This document shows positions 52,801 through 60,238 of a stretch of DNA of 61,458 nt, one piece after another. The stretch covers positions 1 to 61,458 of the forward strand of contig JACPQZ010000013.1 in the NCBI GenBank assembly GCA_016190205.1, given 5' to 3'. The notes beneath the pieces were generated by a model. The model saw only the letters and a program-made list of their open reading frames with translations, searched no databases and was not told the DNA's origin. Within the stretch, counting starts at the first letter, position 1, and each line of letters begins with the position of its first letter. A program made the translations under genes and the position numbers. This stretch comes from Candidatus Omnitrophota bacterium (lineage in GTDB: Bacteria > Omnitrophota > JACPQZ01).

Positions 52801-53314
52801 TTCCTTTAGTACTCGTGAGAGAGGATGCCGGGATGCGGATCTTTTCTTGGGCATCAATGGAAAGGATGGCCTCATCCCCTTCATTCCGAAAGGATACAAG
52901 GTACGGGACCGCCGCCTGAAGAGGGTAAAACGCCAGCCCCCGGTCCGTCGTGCGCCCATTGATCACTTCCCCTATGGCAACACGGCGCCGGCCGCAGTAA
53001 ATACCGGCGTAACTGAAATTCTTTGGATCTTGATATCCAAAAACCAGGAAGGCGTTGCGCCAGGCTTTTTCGGTCTCAAAACAGGTCAGCACGGCTTCCA
53101 GCTTAAAGGGACCGTTCAAATCACCTAAGTCGCTAAGCAAAAGGGCCCTGCCTCTATAGGGTGCGTCAAGCTCAACGCCGGTCGGGATAGCGCGCCAGGA
53201 GCCCGAGACCTCAATCCACTGGGCTGAACCCGGTTCGTTCACACCAGCTACTGCGCCCGAAACGGTTAGAGACAAAAATATGAACGAAACAATCAGTGCG
53301 ATTTGAGATTTCAT
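49895..53314 (-). CDS. Secreted G8-domain beta-helix protein
   Basis: 1,139 residues from ATG at 53314 (AGGAG 7 nt upstream). Signal peptide about 1-24. Residues about 30-190 are the same jelly-roll-like domain as in the subtilase C-terminus (KAWRNAFLVFGYQDP, YCGRRRVAIGEV). A linker with DHDHDHGAHMD and a CTSC motif follows. Then a G8 domain (ALWSNMDTLAGDRIMIEEG... ) and a long parallel beta-helix with GRYALHFHGRTG and CNGSGFFAENG, as in CEMIP/PKHD1L1-type proteins. Near the end is a Met-rich stretch (MMMMMQSKDPMMM). Possibly binds or cleaves glycan; G8 proteins of animals act on hyaluronan. Confidence 0.83.
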   Translation of the reverse strand: MKSQIALIVSFIFLSLTVSGAVAGVNEPGSAQWIEVSGSWRAIPTGVELDAPYRGRALLLSDLGDLNGPFKLEAVLTCFETEKAWRNAFLVFGYQDPKNFSYAGIYCGRRRVAIGEVINGRTTDRGLAFYPLQAAVPYLVSFRNEGDEAILSIDAQEKIRIPASSLTSTKGKIGLNAWYARSRFEGFNIELLHDDEDPNHLHKVTRVTRPGGPCTSCSAQRDPYPMDHDHDHGAHMDDPVKREEHLAAFNLVRDAGATLRVAGDALWSNMDTLAGDRIMIEEGATVTVDGDFSGQALEWIRVDGTLRFDPSKDTALKAVTVVIGHTGTFEMGTALDRISAGKTAKIVIADRGERNKLYDPLDLSGGFISHTAKTSIYGALVQAHAVPREDLVRGLSVITFDGPPAGWKAGDALLFAGTKIDVNEDEVITVAEISPDGRTARLARALQFDHVARDSSGTPYYEYERVTREDVEIPVGNLTRNVQFMSEVIGSDLYGADVRRDISRRGHFMVMHVHSGVVVDGAGFYGLGRTNADIVHTSPVLDDHGNVMPLTDANTIGRYALHFHGRTGASIDNPPQIVRNSAIVGSPKHGLVHHGAHLVAEGNVSYRCNGSGFFAENGSEIGTWRNNLAVRSQKQAIEPTRDAQFDFGFAGHGFWLQSPGIELLDNYSFGHSGTCFSVYTFPNRENGHDVRFDSANLREDLKALNIHGGKPALVPMHVPFHASGNKGGASKSGFLVGNHLLNVPHSVNSVVENSVLWGVKERGLIAAYSRSITYRQSKVLGDRTYPVQYAIQGNGATEHMLYEDLVVIGWGTGLAAPGKGHNEMRDCYFNNVVNVAFTNSVAPRDFQMERLTFGTLDPGAPAWAGEKHENIAMQVSANALGTGMLGALFMQKTEKMMMMMQSKDPMMMEEEGISSDYIWLDGERLYYLEQSGSHILFTGTGIPELDGKTGDRLWREYHLAVAGTVAPPEARRVEGVAGLVGPDTETILTPIVLNSPWTTNDYSGYVPVVTDVESGGTVRGTAVTLKEGWNFIPVRVAGVQRTVLVYGDRTPPAFTKVYAPPRLEVHPLDLPRRMALTFSFTDQVAHVTVGLFAGATVDLPVTPDGGRIPVVLEFEDQAGNKASGTAEIAVTSRAQRILP

Positions 53315-53499
53315 CTTCATTCTCCTCAAGTTCGGGCATGATACATGATCTACGTCACCTACCGAACTCTCCAGTTAATGAAAACACTCCAATCGACCTC
53401 TTATTCCGCACTTTATAAAAAAACATAACTTTTGCGCGAAAAGAGCTTGCATTTTGTACATTTGCAAAGGTGCACTATGGGGTCGAATGAAAAGGGGGT

Positions 53500-53517
53500 G
53501 GACACGACCGCGTGTCC
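53500..53517 (-). terminator. Possible terminator hairpin after the aldehyde dehydrogenase gene
   Basis: GGACACG paired with CGTGTCC around a 4-nt loop, 14 bp after the stop; followed by a C/T-rich run but no clear T tract. Confidence 0.4.
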
Positions 53518-53530
53518 GGCCGAACGAGGG

Positions 53531-54895
53531 TTAAGCTACGACCACCGTTTTGACGTTGACAAACTCCCGAATGCCAAAGCGGGATAATTCCCGGCCGTAA
53601 CCGGATGCCTTGACGCCCCCGAAGGGAAGCCGTGGATCGGATTTAACAAACGTATTCACAAATACACAACCAGCCTCCAGCCTTAAGGCCAGCTTCTCTC
53701 CCCGCTCCACGTCCCGCGTGAAGACAGCGGCACCCAATCCGAAAGGGGTGTCGTTGGCCAGGCGCACCATCTCGTCTTCGGTCTCTGCCGTAAAAAGTGC
53801 GGCGACAGGCCCAAAGAACTCTTCCCGGTAAGCAGGCATTCCCGGCGAGATATTCTTAAGTACCGTTGGCGGGTAATAAAATCCGGGGCCCTTGGGAAGC
53901 TGGGCGCCGAGAACAACCTGGGCGCCCAGCGCAACACTTTCTTTAACCTGCCCGTCGAGATGATCCCGCAGATCTTGTCGCGCCAGAGGTCCCAGGGTCA
54001 CTCCCCGGTCCATGGGATCACCCATGGTCTGCGCGGCCATTTTTCTTACGACGAGCTCTTCGAATATCCTGGCCACCCCTTCGTGTGCAATGAACCGCTT
54101 GGCCGCAATACAGCTCTGACCATTGTTGATGAGTCTTGAAGCGACACAGCTTTCGGCGGCGCGCTCAAGATCGGCGTCTTCCAATATCAGGCAGGGATCG
54201 CTCCCGCCCAGCTCCAGGACGGTTTTTTTAAGCGCCTCTCCCGCGCGGGAGGCGACGACGCGGCCTGAGCGCGTGCTCCCCGTAAGCGTAACCCCCCGAA
54301 TGCCCGGATGCTTCATCAGAGAATCAGTCAGATCCTCCGAGACGAGGAGAGCCCGCACGAGGCCTTTGGGTCCATCCATCCCCTGAAAAATCGACTCTAT
54401 CGCCAGGGCACAGCCCGTCACATTGGGGGCGTGCTTGAGGAGTACGGTATTTCCCGCCATGAGGGCAGGGGCCGCGAAACGGAAGAACTGCCAAAAGGGA
54501 AAATTCCAGGGCATGATGGCGAGGATCACCCCCAAGGGCTCATAGCGGATATAAGACTTCCTCGTCTCGGTGGCAACCCACTCGTCCCGCAGGCCCTCTT
54601 CCGCCTGCCCGGCAAAATACTCACACGCCCAGGCGCACTTGTCGATCTCGGCCTCGGCCTCGCGGATGGGCTTTCCCATCTCCAGAACCATGAGCGCCGC
54701 AAAATCAGCCCGCCTTAACCGGAGCGACGACGCCGCCTGAATCAGGACTTCCTGCCGCAAGGAGAAAGGGGTATCACGCCACCCAATAAAACCCGCTTGC
54801 ACCGCCTCCACGACCCCCGCGGCTTCATCCGGCGTCATCTCTAAATAGCTTTTCAGGACGAGCCCCGTGGCGGGATTGACGGAGGTGAGACTCAT
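53531..54895 (-). CDS. Aldehyde dehydrogenase, succinate-semialdehyde type
   Basis: 454 residues. NAD(P)-binding PWNFPFWQ, the catalytic Glu in LELGGSDPCLI and the catalytic Cys in NNGQSCIAAKR, with FFGPVAALF and LPFGGVKASGYGRE. Length and LEMGKPIREAEAE resemble the short succinate-semialdehyde dehydrogenase group (YneI/Sad). Oxidises a small aldehyde to its acid in the cytoplasm. Its start is 3 nt after the putative anti-sigma gene; whether it belongs to that regulon is not shown. Confidence 0.93.
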   Translation of the reverse strand: MSLTSVNPATGLVLKSYLEMTPDEAAGVVEAVQAGFIGWRDTPFSLRQEVLIQAASSLRLRRADFAALMVLEMGKPIREAEAEIDKCAWACEYFAGQAEEGLRDEWVATETRKSYIRYEPLGVILAIMPWNFPFWQFFRFAAPALMAGNTVLLKHAPNVTGCALAIESIFQGMDGPKGLVRALLVSEDLTDSLMKHPGIRGVTLTGSTRSGRVVASRAGEALKKTVLELGGSDPCLILEDADLERAAESCVASRLINNGQSCIAAKRFIAHEGVARIFEELVVRKMAAQTMGDPMDRGVTLGPLARQDLRDHLDGQVKESVALGAQVVLGAQLPKGPGFYYPPTVLKNISPGMPAYREEFFGPVAALFTAETEDEMVRLANDTPFGLGAAVFTRDVERGEKLALRLEAGCVFVNTFVKSDPRLPFGGVKASGYGRELSRFGIREFVNVKTVVVA

Positions 54896-54898
54896 GAC

Positions 54899-55420
54899 CT
54901 ATCCCGTAAACTCCGCTTCGTCCAGGAGCCGGAACTCTTCTAGCAGGTCCTCGAGTTCCGAGCCCCCCTCTTCTAGGGCGGGTTCCTCACCCATCTCCGA
55001 CAAGAGATCCAAAAGCCGCTCTACCTCTTCCTCGTCGCTCACATCCTCGACCGCTTCGGCAAGCACCAGGCTGTCCCATTGCTCCAGCTCGTCCTCCAAA
55101 AAGCCCCCATCCAGATCTACTTCCTGTTCCACAGCCTCCAGGATATTCCACTCTTCCTCGATCGCCTGCGTAAGCTTGAGTGGGTCGGTCGGCCCTGGCT
55201 TGAGGATAATTACGGCCAGGAGACAGGCCGCCGCGAGTCCCATGCCCCAGGCGAGCCGCGGGGCAAAAATCGGGACCGTTTGAGGAGAGGGGGCTTGCTC
55301 GGCGCGAATACGACGCATCACATCCTCCGTAAAAGCAGCCCCCTGCTCTTGAGAGGGGCCCAGCAGAGGGTGTTTCTTAAGCCAACGTTTAAGTCTCGCT
55401 AAAAACAGTTCTTCATGCAT
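54899..55420 (-). CDS. Putative anti-sigma factor with one membrane helix
   Basis: 173 residues. A positively charged N-terminal cytoplasmic part, a single transmembrane helix (about 56-73, AWGMGLAAACLLAVIIL), and a very acidic C-terminus rich in Glu and Leu (VEDVSDEEEVERLLDLLSEM). Placed immediately after an ECF sigma gene with an 8-nt overlap, as membrane anti-sigma factors usually are. It lacks a visible zinc motif of the ZAS type, so the assignment rests on context. Confidence 0.65.
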   Translation of the reverse strand: MHEELFLARLKRWLKKHPLLGPSQEQGAAFTEDVMRRIRAEQAPSPQTVPIFAPRLAWGMGLAAACLLAVIILKPGPTDPLKLTQAIEEEWNILEAVEQEVDLDGGFLEDELEQWDSLVLAEAVEDVSDEEEVERLLDLLSEMGEEPALEEGGSELEDLLEEFRLLDEAEFTG

Positions 55421-55997
55421 AGCGGCGCTCCTCCTGCCAGTAGGGCTCCAGCAACCGCTGAAGAGCCCTGGTAGCCTTAAAAATGTGGGCCTTGACCGTC
55501 CCCGTACGGCGGCCCATCACCTGGGCCACCTCTTCTAGCTTGAGGCCCTGCACATGGTGCAGTAAAAAGGCTTCTCGTTCCCTTTGCGGAAGCTCACGTA
55601 TCGCCTCCGTCAAACGCGTGCCGAGTTCTGCGCTGGCCGCGGCTTCCCGCGGGCCCTGACCCGGATCCGCCACTTCAAATATTACGGCATCCTGTTCGTG
55701 CCGCTCCGGCGGGTCCTGGACCACCCGCCTGCGGTCTCTCCCTTTGCAAAAATCTTTACACTCGTTCAGGATGATCCGGTAAAACCACGTAAAGAACCTG
55801 GCCCTTCCCCGGAACCGGTCCAGGTGCCGGTACGCCTTCACGAACGCGTTCTGGGAGATGTCCCTGGCATCTTCCCAATTACCCACAAAGCCGTAAGCCA
55901 GCTGCCAGGCGGCCGCCTGGTACCGGCTTACGAGCTCGGCGTAACGCCCGGTCTCACCCGCGAGGACCGCCCTTATCAGTTCTTCGTCAACCTGCAT
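55413..55997 (-). CDS. ECF RNA polymerase sigma factor
   Basis: About 194 residues from ATG at 55997. Region 2 (LVSRYQAAAWQLAYGFVGNWEDARDISQNAFVKAYRHLDRFRG, then FFTWFYRIILNECKDFCKG) and region 4 (LPQREREAFLLHHVQGLKLEEVAQVMGRRTGTVKAHIFKATRAL) are intact. An open frame extends upstream to 56093 through a heptamer repeat (SSIVLRPSSIGT), but those residues are not part of a sigma fold. Responds to a surface or envelope signal through the next gene. Confidence 0.92.
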   Translation of the reverse strand: MQVDEELIRAVLAGETGRYAELVSRYQAAAWQLAYGFVGNWEDARDISQNAFVKAYRHLDRFRGRARFFTWFYRIILNECKDFCKGRDRRRVVQDPPERHEQDAVIFEVADPGQGPREAAASAELGTRLTEAIRELPQREREAFLLHHVQGLKLEEVAQVMGRRTGTVKAHIFKATRALQRLLEPYWQEERRYA

Positions 55998-56014
55998 GTT
56001 CACAGGCGTTCCGA

Positions 56015-56056
56015 TGGACGAAGGACGAAGGACGATGGACGATCCGGGCGGACGCA
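56015..56056. repeat. Heptamer-register array upstream of the ECF sigma gene
   Basis: Six heptamers: TGGACGA and AGGACGA twice each, then degenerate units. Directly before the sigma gene start; it would be translated if the longer frame were used. Confidence 0.75.
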
Positions 56057-56064
56057 CTGTTTGC

Positions 56065-56883
56065 CTATCGGCGTCCACCCGCAGGCACTCCACCCTTCTG
56101 AACAGGACTGGGGCCCTTACCCCCGGCTTGAGGCCGAGGCTTCACCTTATCATGCGGCTCTTGGAGCCTGTGTTTCATCGCATCATGGGTATGCTCGTGA
56201 ATCCGACGCTCTTCATAAGGCTTAAGATCCGCATCCTCCAAGCGCTCATGCAGGGTCTCGTGCTTTTCCTTGTAGAGTTCATGTCCTTGTTTGTGCCATG
56301 CCGGCGGCCCCAGCTCCGGATGCTCCTCCCACTTGGGATGCTTGGTCATGAAGCGTTCGTAGGCCTCGGGATTATTCACCTGAAGGTGCTCCAGCTTCTC
56401 TTTCCTCCAGTCTTTCCTTTTCGCAGTGAGCTCCTCATATTTTTGAGGATCGTTTTCCTTAACCTTTTCCAGGCGGACTGAAAGCTTGTCCCTCCGGCTT
56501 TCCGCCCAGCGCCTAAAGGCTTCCGGATCCTCCTCGCGCAAACGATCGAGGCGATGACGGCGGGCCGACCGCTTCCGGTCCAGGAGACGCTCGTAGGCCT
56601 CGGGGTTAGTTTCCTTAAGGTTTTCCAGCTTCTCCTTGACCTCACCCCTTCGTTCCTCAATAGCCGCGCGGAAAGCCTCCGGGTCTTCCTGTTTGAGCCT
56701 GCGGAGCCTTTGCGCTTCCTCATCATGCCGGCCGGGATGCCTCACCTCCGCCTCCCCAGGGTTCATGACCTCCCCGCCTCTTTCCTCCACTACGACTGGC
56801 TGTTCCCCGCCCTCCTCTGCAAACAAGACACGCGGTCCGAGCAGCCAGCTCACCGCCATGATCGCAAACAGAATGTGTTTCAC
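56065..56883 (-). CDS. Exported helical repeat protein (DPEAF/NPEAY repeats)
   Basis: 272 residues from GTG at 56883, placed by GGAGG 5-6 nt upstream. Signal peptide about 1-21 (ILFAIMAVSWLLGPRVLFAE). The mature protein carries about five tandem repeats of about 24 residues with the pattern LK-x-x-(D/N)PEA(F/Y) followed by Arg/Glu-rich helix (RRGEVKEKLENLKETNPEAYE, RRDKLSVRLEKVKENDPQKYE). Charged alpha-helical solenoid or coiled coil. The tail is Pro/Gly/Lys-rich. Function unknown; it sits upstream of the sigma/anti-sigma pair. Confidence 0.75.
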   Translation of the reverse strand: MKHILFAIMAVSWLLGPRVLFAEEGGEQPVVVEERGGEVMNPGEAEVRHPGRHDEEAQRLRRLKQEDPEAFRAAIEERRGEVKEKLENLKETNPEAYERLLDRKRSARRHRLDRLREEDPEAFRRWAESRRDKLSVRLEKVKENDPQKYEELTAKRKDWRKEKLEHLQVNNPEAYERFMTKHPKWEEHPELGPPAWHKQGHELYKEKHETLHERLEDADLKPYEERRIHEHTHDAMKHRLQEPHDKVKPRPQAGGKGPSPVQKGGVPAGGRR

Positions 56884-56985
56884 CTTATCCTCCCGGGCGC
56901 CTCTCGCGCCCATATTTATGGTTCCGTCTCATTAGACGACGGGGGGCCAAAAAGGTTTACCTGGCGATAACCGTTTATACGCGCT

Positions 56986-57363
56986 TTAGATAAAGCGGCC
57001 GACGGTCTTGAGGAGTTTCTTGAAATCCAGAGGTTTGATGAGGTAGTCGGCCACGTGAAAATCCTTGGCGTGCAGGATGGCCTGGGATTCGCCCCGCGCG
57101 CTGAGCATGACAACAGGGATCTTCTGCGTTTTTTCACAGGCGCGCAGCTGGCGCAGGACTTCGAAGCCATCCACCCGAGGCATCTTGATATCCAATATAA
57201 TCATATCGGGCGACTCGCTCTGCGCGAGCTTTAGAGCCATAGGACCGTCCAAGGCTGACAAGACGTCGTAGTCGTTCTCACCCAGCACCTGGGAAAGTAT
57301 ATCCACCACCTCTTTCTCGTCATCGACCACCAGGATCTTCTTACGGTTCACACGGGTCAGCAT
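56986..57363 (-). CDS. Stand-alone response-regulator receiver protein
   Basis: 125 residues. ILVVDDEKEVVDIL provides the acidic pocket, the phospho-Asp is in MIILDIKMP, and the switch Ser and Lys are in VVMLSARGE and YLIKPLD. Single domain, no output. No kinase gene lies next to it, so it may take phosphate from the hybrid kinase or an unlinked one. Confidence 0.9.
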   Translation of the reverse strand: MLTRVNRKKILVVDDEKEVVDILSQVLGENDYDVLSALDGPMALKLAQSESPDMIILDIKMPRVDGFEVLRQLRACEKTQKIPVVMLSARGESQAILHAKDFHVADYLIKPLDFKKLLKTVGRFI

Positions 57364-57459
57364 GGGCCCTCCTCATCATCATTAAACCGCAATTTTGGGG
57401 CCTGGTCAACACATCTGCTCCCAAGGCACCGCCCCTCGCCCAGGCCCTTCCACGCCCTG

Positions 57460-57468
57460 TGATATAAT
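57460..57468 (+). promoter_or_regulatory. Extended -10 promoter for manC, near-leaderless
   Basis: TGA then TATAAT at 57463-57468, only 14 bp before the manC ATG at 57482, so the leader would be about 7 nt and has no ribosome site. No clear -35. Confidence 0.45.
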
Positions 57469-57481
57469 AGTTGCCCTCCAC

Positions 57482-58747
57482 ATGAGTAATAAAACGTTCG
57501 CCCTCATCCTGGCGGGAGGGGACGGCAGCCGCCTGCGGCCCCTGTCAACACCCGAAAAACCAAAGCAGTTTATGCCTTTCTACCGCCAGGAGACCCTTCT
57601 GCAAAGGACCTACCGGCGCCTGGGCAGCCTCTTTCCCCCGGATCGCATCTATGTGGTAACCCACGCCCGTTACCTCGATCAGGTCCGTCATGATCTGCCT
57701 TCTGCTGACCCGCGCTTTATCCTGGGTGAGTCCTGCAAGAAAAATACGGCCCCGTGTATCGCCCTCGCCGCGCGCTGGATCCATGAGCGGGAACCCTCGG
57801 CCATTTTCGGCGTTTTTTCATCTGACCACCACATCGGGGACGAGGCCCTCTTTCAGCAAGCAGTCAAGCGTATGCTCGACTGCGCCCGCCACTATCAGCG
57901 CCTCGTGATTTTGGGCGTCCGACCGGACGTCCCCTCCACACAATACGGGTACATCCACTGCGGGCGCCCTTTCCCCAAAGACGGGGACGGGATCTACGAG
58001 GTATCACAGTTCACGGAAAAACCGGAATGGAGCACGGCCTGCGATTTCGTGCGAAGCGGGCGCACCCTTTGGAACTGCGGCGTCTTTGCCTGGAAGACCC
58101 AGACCCTCTTAAACGAGCTCCACATACACCTCAATGAACTCTACAAGAAGGTCCAGTCTATTCCCATCGCCCAAGGAAGACCAGGCCCCCAGGAATTGGA
58201 CCGCTATTTTCAGGATGCCCCGAACCTGTCCATAGATTATGGGCTGCTGCAAAAGACGCGAAACCTGATCGTAGTCAAGGGGGACTTCGTCTGGACCGAC
58301 CTGGGCTCCTTTGATGCCATCCGCGCCCTCGTCCGGCAGGAACCGGCGTGTCTTAATCCAGAACTCGTGAAAGCCCTTTCACTGTGTCAGGCCGTTCCGC
58401 GGCGCGTGGAAAAGCCCTGGGGGTATGAACTTGTTTGGACAGAGACATCCCAATACGTGGGGAAAATGCTGGTCATTCGGGCCCGCCAGACCCTTTCCTA
58501 CCAATTCCATCGGGTGAAAGAAGAATCGATCTACGTCGTGGAAGGAGAGCTTGATTTTGAGTTTGAAGAAGATGGAAACCGCAAGACGGTCATCTTAAAG
58601 GCAGGCGACACCTTTCACATCCCTCCCAAGATGAAGCACCGAATGGGCGCGCGAACCGATTGCAGAATCTTTGAGGTATCCACGCCTCACCTGGACGATG
58701 TTGTCAGACTTGAGGATTCCTACGGACGCGCAGTTGAGCTGTTATGA
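57482..58747 (+). CDS. manC: Mannose-1-phosphate guanylyltransferase with cupin domain
   Basis: 421 residues from ATG at 57482. Nucleotidyltransferase signature LILAGGDGSRLRPLSTPEKPKQF, VFSSDHHI, and DLGSFDAIR; the C-terminal third (GYELVWTETSQYVGKM, FHIPPKMKHRM) is the cupin/isomerase-like domain. It makes GDP-mannose from mannose-1-phosphate and GTP; whether the cupin also isomerises mannose-6-phosphate is not certain. Feeds mannose into glycans and, with the TMTC-like enzyme, possibly protein O-mannosylation. Convergent with the next gene remnant. Confidence 0.92.
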   Translation: MSNKTFALILAGGDGSRLRPLSTPEKPKQFMPFYRQETLLQRTYRRLGSLFPPDRIYVVTHARYLDQVRHDLPSADPRFILGESCKKNTAPCIALAARWIHEREPSAIFGVFSSDHHIGDEALFQQAVKRMLDCARHYQRLVILGVRPDVPSTQYGYIHCGRPFPKDGDGIYEVSQFTEKPEWSTACDFVRSGRTLWNCGVFAWKTQTLLNELHIHLNELYKKVQSIPIAQGRPGPQELDRYFQDAPNLSIDYGLLQKTRNLIVVKGDFVWTDLGSFDAIRALVRQEPACLNPELVKALSLCQAVPRRVEKPWGYELVWTETSQYVGKMLVIRARQTLSYQFHRVKEESIYVVEGELDFEFEEDGNRKTVILKAGDTFHIPPKMKHRMGARTDCRIFEVSTPHLDDVVRLEDSYGRAVELL

Positions 58748-59389
58748 AAGCGTCTTCTCCTCGATAGTCTCCTCACGATCATTGATCCCCATCAGATCTA
58801 CTTTAGTAAGATTGAGATAGTTCCGTGCCGCATAGAAACCGGAAAGAAGGGCGTGATCCTGATTGTTATACCGGTACATCCCCGCGCGGCCAATCAGACA
58901 CAGGTTTGAGAACTGCTGGGCATATCGATACAGCGTCTGAAAGTGATCCTGGCTCACTGCCGACGTGTCAGGATGCCCGATCATATCCCGGCTGAAATTA
59001 TTGTAATTGGCAATCCGCGCCATCTTAACCTCGGGCGAATGGATGTAAAGCCAGTTATCCGGAAAGAGATTGTCCCCCCGAACAATGTGATTCACGGTAA
59101 TGTGACCGCGAAAATATAAAGACTGAGCCGCATCGAGTATCGCCTTGGGCGGCAATGGCTCAAGGGCCCGCAGGGTGTGGCTGATGGGGGCGCTCGAAAA
59201 AACATAATCCACAGGAAGAACACGGTCTCCCCGCGAGCCAAACCGAACACAGTCAATGCGCCCTCCCCTGGCACGCATCCCCTGTACCGGCTCATTCAGC
59301 CAAATTTCCCCCCCCTTCTCCCGGATTTCCGCCGCCATGCGATCATACAGCTGGCCGGCGTACGGTTCCGGCTCCCGGAGAAACGATGC
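58742..59389 (-). pseudogene. C-terminal fragment of an FAD-dependent amine oxidase-like protein
   Basis: 216 codons of open frame ending at 58742; an ATG at 59338 would give 198 residues. The content (EPYAGQLYDRMAAEIREKGGEI, SAPISHTLRALEP, LIGRAGMYRYNNQDHALLSGFYAARNYL) corresponds to the C-terminal half of NAD(P)/FAD oxidoreductases related to UDP-galactopyranose mutase/protoporphyrinogen oxidase, including the second FAD-contact region. The N-terminal FAD-binding GxGxxG half is missing: the frame meets a stop at 59390-59392 where the sequence switches to another gene. Either a truncated gene or an assembly join. Confidence 0.75.
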
Positions 59390-59833
59390 CTAGTAGCGAA
59401 CATCTTCTTCGCCATGGGTATCGCCGCCAGCATGGTAACGATTGGGAAACCCGCCGTTCCTAAAGCCCTGGTTGGCGCAACCGCTCTATGGCGGGGAGAA
59501 AACGAGACGGACAATGTCCAGTGGCGGGTGGCCCATGCGCTCCGGTCGGACTTTGGTATTCAGGCCGGCGACTCCATTGCGCACATTGGGAATGGCTTTG
59601 AAGTTTACTGGGCCCGGCTTGCGCGCGTTCGGATCGTGGCGGAGATTCCACAGGCTACGGTACTCAACGTGTGGACCAACGACCCGGATGCGCCGGAGAA
59701 GGCCGTCCGCATTTTCAGAGAGGCCGGAGCACGATGCATTGTTAGGATCGGAATCACACGTGCCGATGCTGAAAGGCTGGGGTGGAAACGAATTGACGAC
59801 GCCGACGATTACTTCTATCCGTTGACGATTTGA
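59390..59833 (+). pseudogene. C-terminal fragment of a membrane glycosyltransferase-like protein
   Basis: The recognisable part begins VANIFFAMGIAASMVTIG (end of a membrane helix) and continues with a soluble tail (WRVAHALRSDFGIQAGDSIAHIG, WARLARVRIVAEIP) like the C-terminus of large multi-spanning glycosyltransferase-like proteins. All preceding membrane helices are absent; upstream is antisense to the FAD fragment. About 147 residues remain. Not expected to function. Confidence 0.6.
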
Positions 59834-60220
59834 TTATTCCGACGGCGCTTCCCCGCGGAATAGCTTTCGAATAGCCCTGCGAAGAGGGGATTCCGGCTTA
59901 TTCCCTGCACCGTTCCAACCCTCCTTCTCTCCCTTGCCCCAGCCCGGCGGGACCTTGTCTTGCTTCGCCAGTCCGGGAGGCATTTTGTCTTTTTTGGCGA
60001 GACCCGGGGGCATCCCACTGGGAGACTCCTCTTCGCCCAGCATCTCATCCGCCATGGTATCCACGATCTCCTCCCCGAGCCGGTCGCTGAAATCTTTCTC
60101 TTCGTGCACGGCCGCTGCCCTCGGTGCCTTCCCCCGGCCCTGCGCATGGCCGGGAGGCTGGGCCAGCGCCCCTTGTACAAAAAAGATAAGAAACAGAATT
60201 AAGACCATCCATGTTTTCAT
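59834..60220 (-). CDS. Small exported protein with PPGLAK repeats
   Basis: 128 residues. Signal peptide about 1-20 (MVLILFLIFFVQGALAQ). The mature part has three closely spaced PPG repeats (GMPPGLAKKDK, MPPGLAKQDK, VPPGWGKGEK) between a charged N-terminal part and a basic tail. PPGLAK-type proteins are common small exported proteins of unknown role. The stop lies next to the previous fragment's end. Confidence 0.7.
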   Translation of the reverse strand: MKTWMVLILFLIFFVQGALAQPPGHAQGRGKAPRAAAVHEEKDFSDRLGEEIVDTMADEMLGEEESPSGMPPGLAKKDKMPPGLAKQDKVPPGWGKGEKEGWNGAGNKPESPLRRAIRKLFRGEAPSE

Positions 60221-60238
60221 ATGCGGCCTCCTTTATTT

